In this document: positions 17,153 to 25,891 of the stretch, piece after piece
How positions within the stretch are numbered: position 1 is the first letter of the stretch
Layout: each line of letters starts with the position of its first letter
Assembly: GCA_028277985.1 (NCBI GenBank)
Contig: JANQFG010000116.1
Span: 51,412 to 115,411, forward strand
Direction: 5' to 3'
Length of the DNA: 64,000 nt
Source: a bacterium
GTDB taxonomy: Bacteria > Desulfobacterota > DSWW01
Notes under the pieces: model-generated
The model's database searches: none
Seen by the model: the letters and a program-made list of their open reading frames with translations, nothing else
Told to the model about the DNA's origin: nothing
Position numbers and translations under genes: made by a program

Positions 17153-17338
17153 ATGGCAGAGATCAAGATGCCTCACCCGGATCACGAGAAGCATCTCTGT
17201 CTGCTGAAGAACATAGGCTTCATCAAGAAGAATCTGGATGAGTACAAGGCATTGGTCAGGGATCCGGACTATGTCTGCAGGAAGTGCGGTCGCGCCGCAG
17301 CCGGCAAGAGAAACCTCTGCAAGCCAGAGAAGCTCTGA
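17153..17338 (+). CDS. small Cys-containing hypothetical protein
   Basis: A 61-residue protein starting MAEIKMPHPDHEKHLCLLKN, with four cysteines including CRKCG near the C-terminus, so it may bind a metal as a small ribbon. AAAGGAGG at about 17138-17145 fixes ATG 17153 rather than ATG 17135. It is followed 12 bases later by another small gene and then an acyl-CoA synthetase-like gene. Function unknown; the conserved-looking composition and strong ribosome site argue that it is real. Confidence 0.7.
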   Translation: MAEIKMPHPDHEKHLCLLKNIGFIKKNLDEYKALVRDPDYVCRKCGRAAAGKRNLCKPEKL

Positions 17339-17350
17339 AAGGACGGAAGC

Positions 17351-17551
17351 ATGATCAGAGTAAGAACCTTCACCTCCCAGCTGAAGATCTTCCACATGAT
17401 GCAGGAGATCGGCGATCTGGATGAGCAGGTGAACGACTTCATCGCGTCGAATCAGATCCGGAACGTAATCTCGACGAGCGATGCGCTCACAACGGGCGGC
17501 GACGGTGAGACCGTAGGTATCATCCGGGTGCTCACTTACGAAGAGCCCTGA
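17351..17551 (+). CDS. small hypothetical protein
   Basis: A 66-residue protein starting MIRVRTFTSQLKIFHMMQEI, mixed alpha/beta in appearance, with no Cys or membrane segment. It is probably co-transcribed with the preceding 61-residue gene (12-base gap) and may be its partner. No family is recognised. Confidence 0.65.
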   Translation: MIRVRTFTSQLKIFHMMQEIGDLDEQVNDFIASNQIRNVISTSDALTTGGDGETVGIIRVLTYEEP

Positions 17552-17685
17552 TCCCCAGATGACCTTCCTTCCGACCGGGCAGATCCGTTTCCGGACGGAG
17601 ACAGCACTGTTTGACACGGTGGGGAACCCCCGGTTAGATTCTCTCCTGACGAATACGATCCAACGCACACCTCTTTTCCCCTGGG

Positions 17686-19125
17686 ATGCCTGTAGACGAG
17701 AAGATGAGAGAGTTCTTCTACCCATCGAGCCTTGCCGTCTTCGGAGTAGGGACCCAAGAGGGTAACCTGGCCAGGAACATCGTGCTCCACTGCCAGGAGA
17801 TGGGCTTCCAGGGCCGCATCCATCCCGTTGGAAGGAAACCGGGGACCGTTCACGGCGTCGACATCTGCACGGACCCGGCTTCACTACCCGACGGAATCGA
17901 GCTCGCAGTGATCCTCGTGCCTGCCGCATTTGTGGCGGAGACGCTTGCGATATGCGGCCGCAAGGGGATCCGCCATGCGATCATCTCCACGGGCGGCTTT
18001 CGTGAATTCGAGGGGGATCCGACCGAGGCCGAGAACGAAATCCTGGAGGTGACGGAACGATACGGAATCCGCTTCATCGGGCCGAACTCCATCGGAGTGA
18101 TCTGCACCGACTCGGGCTTGTGTTCGCCCTTCAACCCGATGCAGGTGGAGCACTACAAGAAGGGTTCCGCCAGCTTGATCATCCAGAGCGGAGGCGTGAC
18201 CACCCAGTGTGCCTACACGTTCTCGGATGAGCATGTGGGGTTCTCGAAGATCGTCAGCGTGGGGAACAAGCTCAACGTGGGTGAGATCGATCTGATCGAA
18301 TACTTCAACGAGGACGAAGACACGAAGCAGATCCACCTCTACCTCGAAAGCATCGAGGACGGCCCCGAGTTGATCCGTGTCGCATCGAAATCGGCCAAGC
18401 CTGTGGTCGTTTTTAAAGCGAACGTGAGCACGACAGCCTCTAAGATCGCGATGTCCCATACGGCCGCGCTCTTCAACGACGATCGCATCGTGGACGGTGC
18501 GTTCCGTCAGAGCGGGGTCGTCCGGGTGGAGAGCATCCACGACATGACCGTCTGCGCCAAGGCGCTCGAGCTGCCTCCTCTCCGGGGGAACCGGCTGGTG
18601 GCCATCTCCCTGTCCGGGGGTTTCTCCGTGATCCTCGGAGACGTGTGTGAGAAGCTCGGCTTCGAGTGCCCCGATCTGCCGAGGCAGCTCATCGACGAGA
18701 TCGAGAGCTACCGTCGGGGAGGCGTGATACGTATGTCCAACCCGATGGATTTTGGCGATATCCACAACGTCGAGGGGCTCGTATTCGCCCTCGAGCAATG
18801 CCTGGCCCTCGATTCCATCGACGGAGTCGTTCTCTGTCACATGTACGAGCCGGAGATGATGCGAATGCTTCAAGGGGAGGTAGGTAACCCGGAACAGATC
18901 TTGAAGTTCTTCAAGCGATTATGCGAAAAGGCGGGGAAACCGATCGCGCTCAGTTTCTTCGGACGGCGGGAAAAGGTCGAGGAGCTTCAGAGGACGGGCG
19001 TATTCCCGGTGTTCAATGATGCGATGGAGAGCGTGCGCGCCATGCGCATGCTTCTGGAGCACGGACAGGCAGGCCCAGGCGAAAGGCGAAAGGCGGAAGG
19101 CGAAAGGGATGGACCAAGTATTTAA
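17686..19125 (+). CDS. NDP-forming acyl-CoA synthetase-like protein, CoA-binding and ligase domains only
   Basis: A 479-residue protein resembling the alpha part of ADP-forming acetyl-CoA synthetase. The CoA-binding Rossmann domain opens with FYPSSLAVFGVGTQEGNLAR; ISTGGFREFEG and RFIGPNSIGVI are typical. MSHTAALFNDD (about residues 250-260) holds the candidate phospho-His. The ATP-grasp beta domain is missing from the gene and from its neighbours. ATG 17704 is an alternative start. The last 20 or so residues (charged, GERRKAEGERDG) come from a GGCGAAAGG repeat that runs through the stop. Likely acyl-CoA/acid interconversion or a CoA-binding role. Confidence 0.78.
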   Translation: MPVDEKMREFFYPSSLAVFGVGTQEGNLARNIVLHCQEMGFQGRIHPVGRKPGTVHGVDICTDPASLPDGIELAVILVPAAFVAETLAICGRKGIRHAIISTGGFREFEGDPTEAENEILEVTERYGIRFIGPNSIGVICTDSGLCSPFNPMQVEHYKKGSASLIIQSGGVTTQCAYTFSDEHVGFSKIVSVGNKLNVGEIDLIEYFNEDEDTKQIHLYLESIEDGPELIRVASKSAKPVVVFKANVSTTASKIAMSHTAALFNDDRIVDGAFRQSGVVRVESIHDMTVCAKALELPPLRGNRLVAISLSGGFSVILGDVCEKLGFECPDLPRQLIDEIESYRRGGVIRMSNPMDFGDIHNVEGLVFALEQCLALDSIDGVVLCHMYEPEMMRMLQGEVGNPEQILKFFKRLCEKAGKPIALSFFGRREKVEELQRTGVFPVFNDAMESVRAMRMLLEHGQAGPGERRKAEGERDGPSI

Positions 19126-19234
19126 GAGGGAATCAAACAGACTTTTGCGATCAGCCGGCCACTCGTCTGTAAGGAATGCCCCGTCAAAACGTTAACCACC
19201 CCTTGACCCCTTCGCCTTTGCCCCTTCGCCCTAG
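19078..19234. repeat. GGCGAAAGG iterated repeat with inverted copy, ending at a CTAG stop
   Basis: GGCGAAAGGCGAAAGGCGG-type sequence at 19078-19108 is mirrored by CCCTTCGCC/CCTTTGCC iterations at about 19199-19230, which run into CTAG (19231-19234), whose CTA is the stop codon of the minus-strand acyl-CoA ligase. The left copy lies within the 3' end of the upstream gene and appears to have extended its reading frame. Confidence 0.55.
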
Positions 19235-20895
19235 TCTTTTTCGGCCAGTTTATCCGCGATATCCCTGCGCAGCTCTTTCTTGATGATCTTGCCCACCGGA
19301 TTGCGCGGGATCTCCTCCACGATCTCGATCCGCTCCGGGAGCTTGTACACGGCCGAGCCCAGCTCTTTCATGAAGGCGACAATCCCCTCCAGGGTCACCG
19401 TCTTGCCCGGGCCGGGAACGACGTACACACAGGTTCTCTCCCCGAGGTTTTCATCCGGCATGCCGATCGCTGCGGCATCCTGTACGTCCGGGTGTGCCAG
19501 GATCAGGTTCTCCACCTCCTGCGCGCTGATGTTGAGCCCCCCCCGAATGATGATGTCCTTGGCGCGATCGTAGAACTTCAGATGGAGTTTGCCTTTGATT
19601 TGAAAAAGATCCCCGGTCCTCAGGTAGCCGTCCGGATCAAAGGCCGTTTCGTTCAAATCGGGCCGCCGGAAGTATCCGGGGATGTTGTTCGGCCCCTTGT
19701 AGAGAAGCTCCCCCACTGCATCCTCTTCTGTCAGCTCGCTTCCGTCCGGGTCAACGATCTTGGTGTGGACGAACTGTGCCATGCGGATGGACCACTCCTG
19801 TCCCTCTGCACCATATCTCGGGAAGTGATCTACCCGCAGGTTGATGTCCGGCACATCCTTGACCCCCGAGATGAACCCGGTCCCCTCGTTCTGTCCCCAG
19901 ATGTTCCCGATATCGATGTTCCAGCGCTTCTTGAACTCCTGCATGGACCAGAGGGAGGGGGGTGCGGAACCCACGGTGATGGCCCGGATGCTGCTCAGGT
20001 CCACTTCGGCCGCAGCGGGATGCTTCAGAAGGAGATTCAGCACGGCCGGAACCAGGAGGGTGTAGTTGATCTTCTCCTCGACGAGCTGTTCGAGAAGAAG
20101 CATGGGTTCAAACGGGTGATGCAGCACGATCGTGCCGCCCAAAAGGATCCAGGGGGCGAGCACAGTTCCCACCGCTCCCATGTTCACGAGCGGACCTGCG
20201 GTCAACAGGACATCTCCGGGCTCCATGCCTGCGGCAGCGGCCATGTCGGACTGGCAGCGCCAGTTGTTGTGGCTCAAGGGGCAACCCTTGGGCTGTGCTT
20301 CCGTTCCGGAGGTCCAGCAGATCGTGAAGATATCGTTGGCGTCGACCCGGATCGCGTCCAGCCTGGAGGCATCGGCAGGCTCCCGGATCATCCCGCGCAG
20401 GTCTTCATACGAGAAGATGTGCCTTAGCGAGGGGACTTTGTCCTTCACGTCGCGGCCCATACCGACATGCTCAAAACCATGGAACTCCTGCACGGTGATA
20501 AACGCCTTCGCCTCGGTCAGCTCCGCCACGTAGGCCAGCTCTTTGGCACGCCATTGGAGCGGGATCGGGGAGATGGTCGCGCCGGTTCTGGCAACGGCCA
20601 GGTACAGCATGGCCAGTTCCCAGCAGTTCGGCAGTTGAACGATCACGATGTCGTCCTTGCCGATCCCGGAGGCTGCCAGTGCCGAGGCGGTTCCGTCTAT
20701 GGCGCGGGCAAGCTCCTCATAGGTGACTCGCTCAGGCGCCACGCCGACCAGCGCTTCCTTGTTTCGGGGGTCTACGAGGGCCTCGCGTTCAGGTGTCTTT
20801 CGGGCGTGCTCTTGAAAGTCCTCGAGCAGGGTCTTCTTGCCCCAGCATCCCATTTCCGTGTAAGTCCTGATTCGTTCTTCTGAAGCGAGTATCAT
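19231..20895 (-). CDS. AMP-forming acyl-CoA synthetase (class I adenylate-forming ligase)
   Basis: A 554-residue ligase that would activate a carboxylic acid to acyl-AMP and then acyl-CoA. The P-loop is TICWTSGTEAQPKGCPLSHN (about residues 190-209); GELLYKGPNNIPGYF, YLRTGDLF, the hinge FYDRAKDIIIRGG and the C-terminal catalytic Lys in RNPVGKIIKKEL are all intact. The length is typical of fatty-acyl, cyclohexanecarboxylate or aromatic-acid ligases. ATG 20895 follows GGGGGAAG. The upstream gene on the same strand is an enoyl-CoA hydratase, consistent with a beta-oxidation-like pathway. Confidence 0.92.
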   Translation of the reverse strand: MILASEERIRTYTEMGCWGKKTLLEDFQEHARKTPEREALVDPRNKEALVGVAPERVTYEELARAIDGTASALAASGIGKDDIVIVQLPNCWELAMLYLAVARTGATISPIPLQWRAKELAYVAELTEAKAFITVQEFHGFEHVGMGRDVKDKVPSLRHIFSYEDLRGMIREPADASRLDAIRVDANDIFTICWTSGTEAQPKGCPLSHNNWRCQSDMAAAAGMEPGDVLLTAGPLVNMGAVGTVLAPWILLGGTIVLHHPFEPMLLLEQLVEEKINYTLLVPAVLNLLLKHPAAAEVDLSSIRAITVGSAPPSLWSMQEFKKRWNIDIGNIWGQNEGTGFISGVKDVPDINLRVDHFPRYGAEGQEWSIRMAQFVHTKIVDPDGSELTEEDAVGELLYKGPNNIPGYFRRPDLNETAFDPDGYLRTGDLFQIKGKLHLKFYDRAKDIIIRGGLNISAQEVENLILAHPDVQDAAAIGMPDENLGERTCVYVVPGPGKTVTLEGIVAFMKELGSAVYKLPERIEIVEEIPRNPVGKIIKKELRRDIADKLAEKD

Positions 20896-20964
20896 CTGCT
20901 TCCCCCTGGTTCAAGGTTCAACCCACGATCTTGTCAGGATGGGTCCCTGGACGCGACGCTCGGC

Positions 20965-21774
20965 TCAGCGTCCATGATCCTTCCATTTCGGTTTCCGTTT
21001 CTCCAGAAACGCCTTCGCTCCCTCGGTCTGCTTGTCCCCCCGGATGAGCATGCTGAGGATCCCCTCGGTCTCGATGAAGGTCCTCTCCTCGACGGTGCGT
21101 CCCACACATCGTATGACCGTCTCCTTGTCCACCCGTATGGAGCCCTGGGGCAATTCGCAGATCGACTTGGCCAGCTCCATGGCTCGCGTCATGAGCTGGT
21201 CGTGTGGCACGACCTCGTTGGCCAGCCCGATCCGGTAGGCCTCCTCGGCATCGATACGCTTGCCCGTGATGATGAGCTCCATGGCCCTGGCGTAGCCGAC
21301 CGCCAGGGGAAGCCGCACGCAGAGCCCATCACCGGCCACGATGTTCCAGCGCCGCTCCGTGGCGCCGAACTGGGCCTTTTCCGAGGCGATGCGGATGTCG
21401 GCCAGCAGGCAGGACTCCAGTCCTGCGGCAAAGGCATAGCCGTTCACGGCTGCGATGATCGGCTTGAAGATGTCGAACTTCTTCGTGTACCCGCAGTAGC
21501 CTTCGCTGTTGTGAACCGCAAGCCGGAAATCGTCGTAAGAGCCCATGCTGGTCAGGGCTGCCGCATCGTTCAGATCCCACCCGGCGGAGAAGGCCTTGTC
21601 CCCGGCCCCGGTGAAGATGGCGACGAACGCATCCTCATCGTCCCGGAAAGCCTTCCAGGCATGCTGCAACTCCAGGTTGGTGGCCTGGTTGATGCAGTTG
21701 TGCACTTCTGGGCGGTTGATCGTGATCGTGACGACGTGGTCTTCCTTTGCGTAAAGGATGTTTTCATAGTCCAT
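20965..21774 (-). CDS. enoyl-CoA hydratase/isomerase family protein
   Basis: A 269-residue crotonase. DHVVTITINRPEVHNCINQA, the oxyanion segment GDKAFSAGWDLND, and AAVNGYAFAAGLESCLLADI (about residues 110-129) followed by AQFGATERRWNI are standard. The C-terminal EGAKAFLEKRKPKWK is typical of crotonases. It lies 69 bases upstream of the acyl-CoA ligase on the same strand and is probably co-transcribed; together they would activate an acid and hydrate the enoyl-CoA. Substrate unknown. Confidence 0.92.
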   Translation of the reverse strand: MDYENILYAKEDHVVTITINRPEVHNCINQATNLELQHAWKAFRDDEDAFVAIFTGAGDKAFSAGWDLNDAAALTSMGSYDDFRLAVHNSEGYCGYTKKFDIFKPIIAAVNGYAFAAGLESCLLADIRIASEKAQFGATERRWNIVAGDGLCVRLPLAVGYARAMELIITGKRIDAEEAYRIGLANEVVPHDQLMTRAMELAKSICELPQGSIRVDKETVIRCVGRTVEERTFIETEGILSMLIRGDKQTEGAKAFLEKRKPKWKDHGR

Positions 21775-21887
21775 AAGGGGGCTCCCTCATCTGAAGTTGC
21801 AGGCCGACGGACCGTTGCCTTGCAGGGAGAATAGGAAAAACAGAGGTATCAGGTCAACCGGACGGACAGGGCTCTGTCCGGGAAAGG

Positions 21888-21919
21888 AAAGGCCGTATCT
21901 CTTTCGAGATACGGCCTTT
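21888..21919. terminator. bidirectional hairpin terminator
   Basis: AAAGGCCGTATCTC (21888-21901), TTTC loop, GAGATACGGCCTTT (21906-21919): a perfect 14-base stem. It lies just past the stop of the MopE-like gene (minus strand), which it probably terminates, separating it from the enoyl-CoA hydratase operon. Confidence 0.78.
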
Positions 21920-21950
21920 GGGTCGAAACAGGTTCTGGCCCGGCTATCCT

Positions 21951-23429
21951 CTACCTTCTTCTGCGAACGAACACGATACCGAACGCCGCGGCTACCGGGA
22001 TCGCCAGGAAGGCCAGAAGGCCAAGCGTATTCGCCTCGGCTGCTTCAGGCGCGGGCAGAACGGATGCCGTCGCGGTTCCCGCGCAGCTGCTCGAGCAATC
22101 CGGATCCGCACCGTCGGTCAATCCATCGCAGTCGTTGTCCTGGCCGTCGTCACAGACCTCCGTGGTCCCCTGTGGTATGGGAGCGACGCAATCGCAGTTG
22201 GTGTTCGGATTGGTCGGGTAGATGTTCGGGTTCGCGTCGTTGCAGTCACCACCGCCGACGACACTCGGATTGCCGCCAACCCAGGGTGTGCATTCCACGT
22301 ACCCGTCGGCATCGTCGTCCGACTCGTTGTTCGGAACAGTCGGATAGATCGAACAGTCGTTGTTGACGCCGTCGCAGATTTCAGCCGCTCCCGGGAAGGT
22401 GTTCGGGTCGGTGTCGTCGCAGTCGCCTCCGCCGCAGGCCACGTCCCAGAAGGTGTCGCCGTCCAATTCGCAGACCGGCCCAATATCCGCGACACTGATC
22501 GCGTCTATGTCGAAGAAGGCAAACTCATCCGGGGCGGGCCACAGCCCCATCTGGGTGACGTCGTCCAGGAACAGCGCGCTCCCGTTCATGCAATCCGTGA
22601 TGTAGATGTCCCCGGGATCGATAACAATACCTAAAGGGCCGGGGGGTGGGGGAGCGTTGTCCACCGAGAAGAGGAAACACAGCCCGCCACCTGGCAATCC
22701 GCTTGCCAGGCAGACGGCGGGGGGAACGAGGTGTACTGCGTCAACGTCGACCGCTATCGCCTCGCTGGGCGAGATCAACATCTGCGTTACGTCGTCGCAG
22801 ACCAACGCCGGGGGCGCGCCAGTGAAAGGACTGAAATAGATATCACCCGGGTCGAGGCCGGCAGGGGCGTCCCAGTCGGCTGAGAAGAATGCACCCGGTC
22901 CACCAATAAGGGGGAACTCTTCATAGGCGTCTATGTCATCGTCCAGGTTGATGGGCGGAGGATCCGCCAGGAGTCCCAGAAACGCCTCGGTGGCCTTGGT
23001 GGCGAAGGAGGCACCGATAGGCGGCAGGGGCGAATACCATAGCTCTACCGCGTTGTCGGGGGGGGCCATGCCGGGGCCTATGTCTCCATCGTCGATGGAG
23101 ACCAGCACTCCCGGAGGAGAGCCCGCATTCGGGACGAACGGATCGTTGGGGGCAATGAAGCTGACGCCGTCCGTGTCGTAGAGTGTTCCGGGGCCCCCAC
23201 CCACCACCAGAGGCACCGCCAAAGTCGAGGGCGTTCCACCGGGAAAAACGTCCCCGTCATCCACGGCAGGGGCCACGCCGGGCATCACGATGTCTCCAGG
23301 ATCTCCGGGGCCTGCCGGCCACATCGGGAACTCGGTAGGTGCCTGATCGAGCGAGAAGTCAGCCCAGGCCTGCGGGCCGAAACCCAGGATCAGGGCAATG
23401 GCCAACACACATCTCATCAGATTCTTCAT
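21951..23429 (-). CDS. secreted MopE-like/metal-binding-motif protein with C-terminal membrane sorting tail
   Basis: A 492-residue exported protein with signal peptide to about residue 23 (ending QAWA). Residues 30-330 are Gly/Pro/Asp-rich with repeated GDI, DDV and DDGD segments and no recognised fold. From about 340 it carries MopE-type motifs such as EICDGVNNDC and EVCDDGQDNDCDGLTDG with DxDxDG-like acidic loops that may bind Ca or Cu. The end is Ser/Cys-rich linker (SSSCAGTATAS), a membrane helix and RRRR, the layout of a protein-sorting CTERM tail. It is likely surface-anchored. A weak promoter (TTGCAT-17-TAAAAC, 23497-23469) lies upstream. Confidence 0.82.
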   Translation of the reverse strand: MKNLMRCVLAIALILGFGPQAWADFSLDQAPTEFPMWPAGPGDPGDIVMPGVAPAVDDGDVFPGGTPSTLAVPLVVGGGPGTLYDTDGVSFIAPNDPFVPNAGSPPGVLVSIDDGDIGPGMAPPDNAVELWYSPLPPIGASFATKATEAFLGLLADPPPINLDDDIDAYEEFPLIGGPGAFFSADWDAPAGLDPGDIYFSPFTGAPPALVCDDVTQMLISPSEAIAVDVDAVHLVPPAVCLASGLPGGGLCFLFSVDNAPPPPGPLGIVIDPGDIYITDCMNGSALFLDDVTQMGLWPAPDEFAFFDIDAISVADIGPVCELDGDTFWDVACGGGDCDDTDPNTFPGAAEICDGVNNDCSIYPTVPNNESDDDADGYVECTPWVGGNPSVVGGGDCNDANPNIYPTNPNTNCDCVAPIPQGTTEVCDDGQDNDCDGLTDGADPDCSSSCAGTATASVLPAPEAAEANTLGLLAFLAIPVAAAFGIVFVRRRR

Positions 23430-23821
23430 CTCGTCCCCCTTTCCCTTGTCTTTGTGAAGTGTAAAATCGTTTTAACCTATTGAATCGACAGATGCAACCC
23501 ATTTTTCCGGTTTTTGGCAAAATCCTCGATCTCGCGCACGCCGAGGAGGCCCCGAGATGAATAGCCGCGACTCCAAGAAGGCCGTTCCGGGAGGCCGAAG
23601 CGAAAGCAATATAGGCGGTGGTTGTGAACCGCGTGTGAATCCTCTGTGAAGTTTTGGTTCCTGATCAGACGTTATACTTCCTGAGGGGTTTGTTATCGGA
23701 AGCAGGGGTGGAGGTTCCGGCTGTGTGCCCCGGGCGCTTGACCCGGTTCGCCGGGCTGGACTATCTTCCTTCTAGCGAAACCATGGACCGGGAGTGACAC
23801 GCCTGAAGGAGGGCCTCCAAC
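23430..23821. other. intergenic region between divergent exported-protein genes
   Basis: No gene is seen in these 390 bases. It should hold the promoters of the minus-strand MopE-like gene and the plus-strand lipoprotein. On the minus strand TTGCAT (23497-23492) and TAAAAC (23474-23469) are 17 bases apart, a weak promoter candidate. On the plus strand GAAGGAGGG at about 23805-23813 is the lipoprotein's ribosome site. Confidence 0.4.
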
Positions 23822-24310
23822 GTGAAACACCGTGCATTTGCCTTGATCGTTTTGGCCATGGCGGTTCTCGCCTTTGGCGGTTGCGCCGCAAAGGCCGTCA
23901 AGACGAACGAATGGGGAGATTTGAAATCGGACCAGCGAGTCCTGATCGCCACCCAGCGAAGCGAGTTCAAGGAAGCGGTTGTCTCGAGGATTGCAGAGGA
24001 TCTCGAGAAGGATCTCTGCTATGTGAGGGTGATCGACCTGAAGGAGCTCGAGATCGACACGGCAACCGATTTCGATGCGGTTGTGGTGGTCAACACGTGC
24101 AAAGCGTGGAGACTGACCGGGGGAGCTTCGAAGTTCGTTAAGGAGTTCCCGGATAAGGAGAAGGTCGTCCTGCTTACCACGGCCGGCGGGGAAGACTGGA
24201 CTCCCAAGGCCGTGAAGGTCGACGCGATCACCTCTGCCTCGGAGGAGAAGAAGGCCGACCCCGTGGCCGAGGACATCGTCGGCAGGGTCCGAAAAATCCT
24301 GGACCGATAG
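23822..24310 (+). CDS. putative lipoprotein of unknown function
   Basis: A 162-residue protein with a lipoprotein signal: a hydrophobic N-terminus ending in the lipobox FGGC (Cys near residue 21). The rest is soluble alpha/beta with VVVVNTCKAW and VVLLTTAGGEDW, suggesting a flavodoxin-like or nucleotide-type fold without a recognised cofactor loop. GTG 23822 is chosen because GAAGGAGGG lies 8 bases before. No family is recognised. It converges on the SDR gene, with 7 bases between stops. Confidence 0.72.
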   Translation: MKHRAFALIVLAMAVLAFGGCAAKAVKTNEWGDLKSDQRVLIATQRSEFKEAVVSRIAEDLEKDLCYVRVIDLKELEIDTATDFDAVVVVNTCKAWRLTGGASKFVKEFPDKEKVVLLTTAGGEDWTPKAVKVDAITSASEEKKADPVAEDIVGRVRKILDR

Positions 24311-24317
24311 CCAAGCC

Positions 24318-25154
24318 TCAGCATTCCATTAACTGTCCACCGGTAATATTGATCGCCTGCCCTGTCAGGTAGGAAGAGGCCTCCGAGGCGAGAAAGGCGA
24401 CCACGCTCGCCACCTCTTCCTTCTTTCCGATCCGTCCGAGCGGGATGGTCTTGCACATCTCCTGCTCCTGCTCTTCCGGGGTCGTTCCCAGGAACTGGGC
24501 CTCCAGGCCGAAGCGCCACTTCTCCAGGTCGGTCATGACCTGTCCGGGGCAGATCGAATTGAACCGCAAACCTGTGGCTGCCAGCTCCCTGGCCATCACC
24601 TTGGTGAGCATGATGACGCCTGCCTTTGCCACCGCGTACGCCCCGTTGAAGATGGGAGGCACCTTCCCGGCCCTGGAAGCCGTGTTGATAACGCTTCCCT
24701 TGCGGCCTTCCATCAATGGGAGCAGGGCCCGGGTCACCCGGAAAACGCTGTGAAGGTTTACGTCGATCGTCTTCATCCATGCGTCTTCGTCATAGGTGTG
24801 CACCGCGTTCGGAACGCCGAATGAGGCGCCCGCGTTGTTGCAGAGTACGTCGATATGGTCGAAGGTCTCCTTCACCCGATCGACCATGCGGGCTACCGAG
24901 GAGCCGTCCGTAACGTCCATCTCGACCGCCAGTGTCTTCACCCCGTACCTGTCGGAAAGCTCGGCGGCGATCTCCTGCATCTCCTGCTGGGTTCCGGTTC
25001 GCACGCCGTCGGATGGGCCCGAATCCTGACCCAGGTCCGTGATGATGACGTTCGCGCCACAGGAAGCGAGCTTCTCGGCGATGGCATATCCGATGCCGGT
25101 GCGCTTTCCCGATCCCGTGATCAGTGCCGTCTTGTTCTTGAGGTCCTCATACAT
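24318..25154 (-). CDS. short-chain dehydrogenase/reductase
   Basis: A 278-residue classical SDR: cofactor loop TALITGSGKRTGIGYAIAEK (TGxxxGxG, N-terminal), NNAGASFG, catalytic Ser in SVINTASRAG and Tyr-x3-Lys in NGAYAVAKAG, with CPGQVMTDL downstream. All catalytic residues are present. It lies downstream of a corrinoid protein and a UroD-family methyltransferase on the same strand (69-base gap), so it may oxidise or reduce a product of that unit (inference). Confidence 0.9.
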   Translation of the reverse strand: MYEDLKNKTALITGSGKRTGIGYAIAEKLASCGANVIITDLGQDSGPSDGVRTGTQQEMQEIAAELSDRYGVKTLAVEMDVTDGSSVARMVDRVKETFDHIDVLCNNAGASFGVPNAVHTYDEDAWMKTIDVNLHSVFRVTRALLPLMEGRKGSVINTASRAGKVPPIFNGAYAVAKAGVIMLTKVMARELAATGLRFNSICPGQVMTDLEKWRFGLEAQFLGTTPEEQEQEMCKTIPLGRIGKKEEVASVVAFLASEASSYLTGQAINITGGQLMEC

Positions 25155-25223
25155 CGCGCTTATTCCCCTCGGCAGAGGTTCGAATGAGACTTGCCGTATA
25201 TGACCGTTTCTCCAAGAGACTCC

Positions 25224-25859
25224 TCAGGCAAGGCCGATGATCCGGTTGCCTACCTTCACCGCCTCGCCGGCGTCGGCAGCGTAACCATTGGCTCCCACCC
25301 GGTCACAGAACTCCTGGTTCACGGGCGCCCCGCCGATGATGAACTTCGCGTTCGGGTCGTATTCCCGGATCGCCTGGATCACCTTCTCCATCTCGCCGAT
25401 CGTGTTGGTGAGCAGCGCGGAAAGCCCGACCAGATCCGGCTTCTCCTTGTGGTACGCCTCCAGGAATTTGTCCGCCTTTACGTTGATGTCGAGATCGATC
25501 ACCTTGAACCCGGACCCCTCGAACATCATCTTGACCAGGTTCTTGCCGATATCGTGGATGTCCCCTTCCACCGTGCCGAGCAGCATGGTGGCCCTGGGAG
25601 CGACTCCGTCACGGACGATGGCCGGCTGAAGGACCTCCATGCTGGCCTTCATCGTCTCCGCCGCCACAAGGAGTTCCGGCAGAAAGGCTTCTCCCCTCGA
25701 GAACCGGTCTCCGAGGGTCTCCATGGCCGGCCGCAGGCCCTGTTCCAGGATTTCCTGTGGAGTCGTGCCCCCGCTCAAGGCCTCTTCGGTCAGACGCTTG
25801 ATCTCCTCCATGTTTCCGGCGAGGAGTGTCTCTCCCAGATTGGTCATCAGCTCGTTCAT
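25224..25859 (-). CDS. corrinoid (B12-binding) methyltransferase protein, MtbC/MtmC-like
   Basis: A 211-residue two-domain protein. The N-terminal helical cap (MNELMTNLGETLLAGNMEEI) is followed by the cobalamin domain with the His-on motif GDIHDIGKNL (DxHxxG; the His is the lower axial ligand), then LSALLTNT and the terminal FIIGGAPV glycine loop. This is the methyl-carrier component of corrinoid-dependent demethylases. The frame is open upstream to 26153, but ATG 25859 is the family-consistent start. It is 32 bases downstream of a UroD-like methyltransferase, its probable partner. Confidence 0.92.
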   Translation of the reverse strand: MNELMTNLGETLLAGNMEEIKRLTEEALSGGTTPQEILEQGLRPAMETLGDRFSRGEAFLPELLVAAETMKASMEVLQPAIVRDGVAPRATMLLGTVEGDIHDIGKNLVKMMFEGSGFKVIDLDINVKADKFLEAYHKEKPDLVGLSALLTNTIGEMEKVIQAIREYDPNAKFIIGGAPVNQEFCDRVGANGYAADAGEAVKVGNRIIGLA

Positions 25860-25891
25860 GCCTGTTGCCCCCTGTTCGACTCGTCTAAGGA

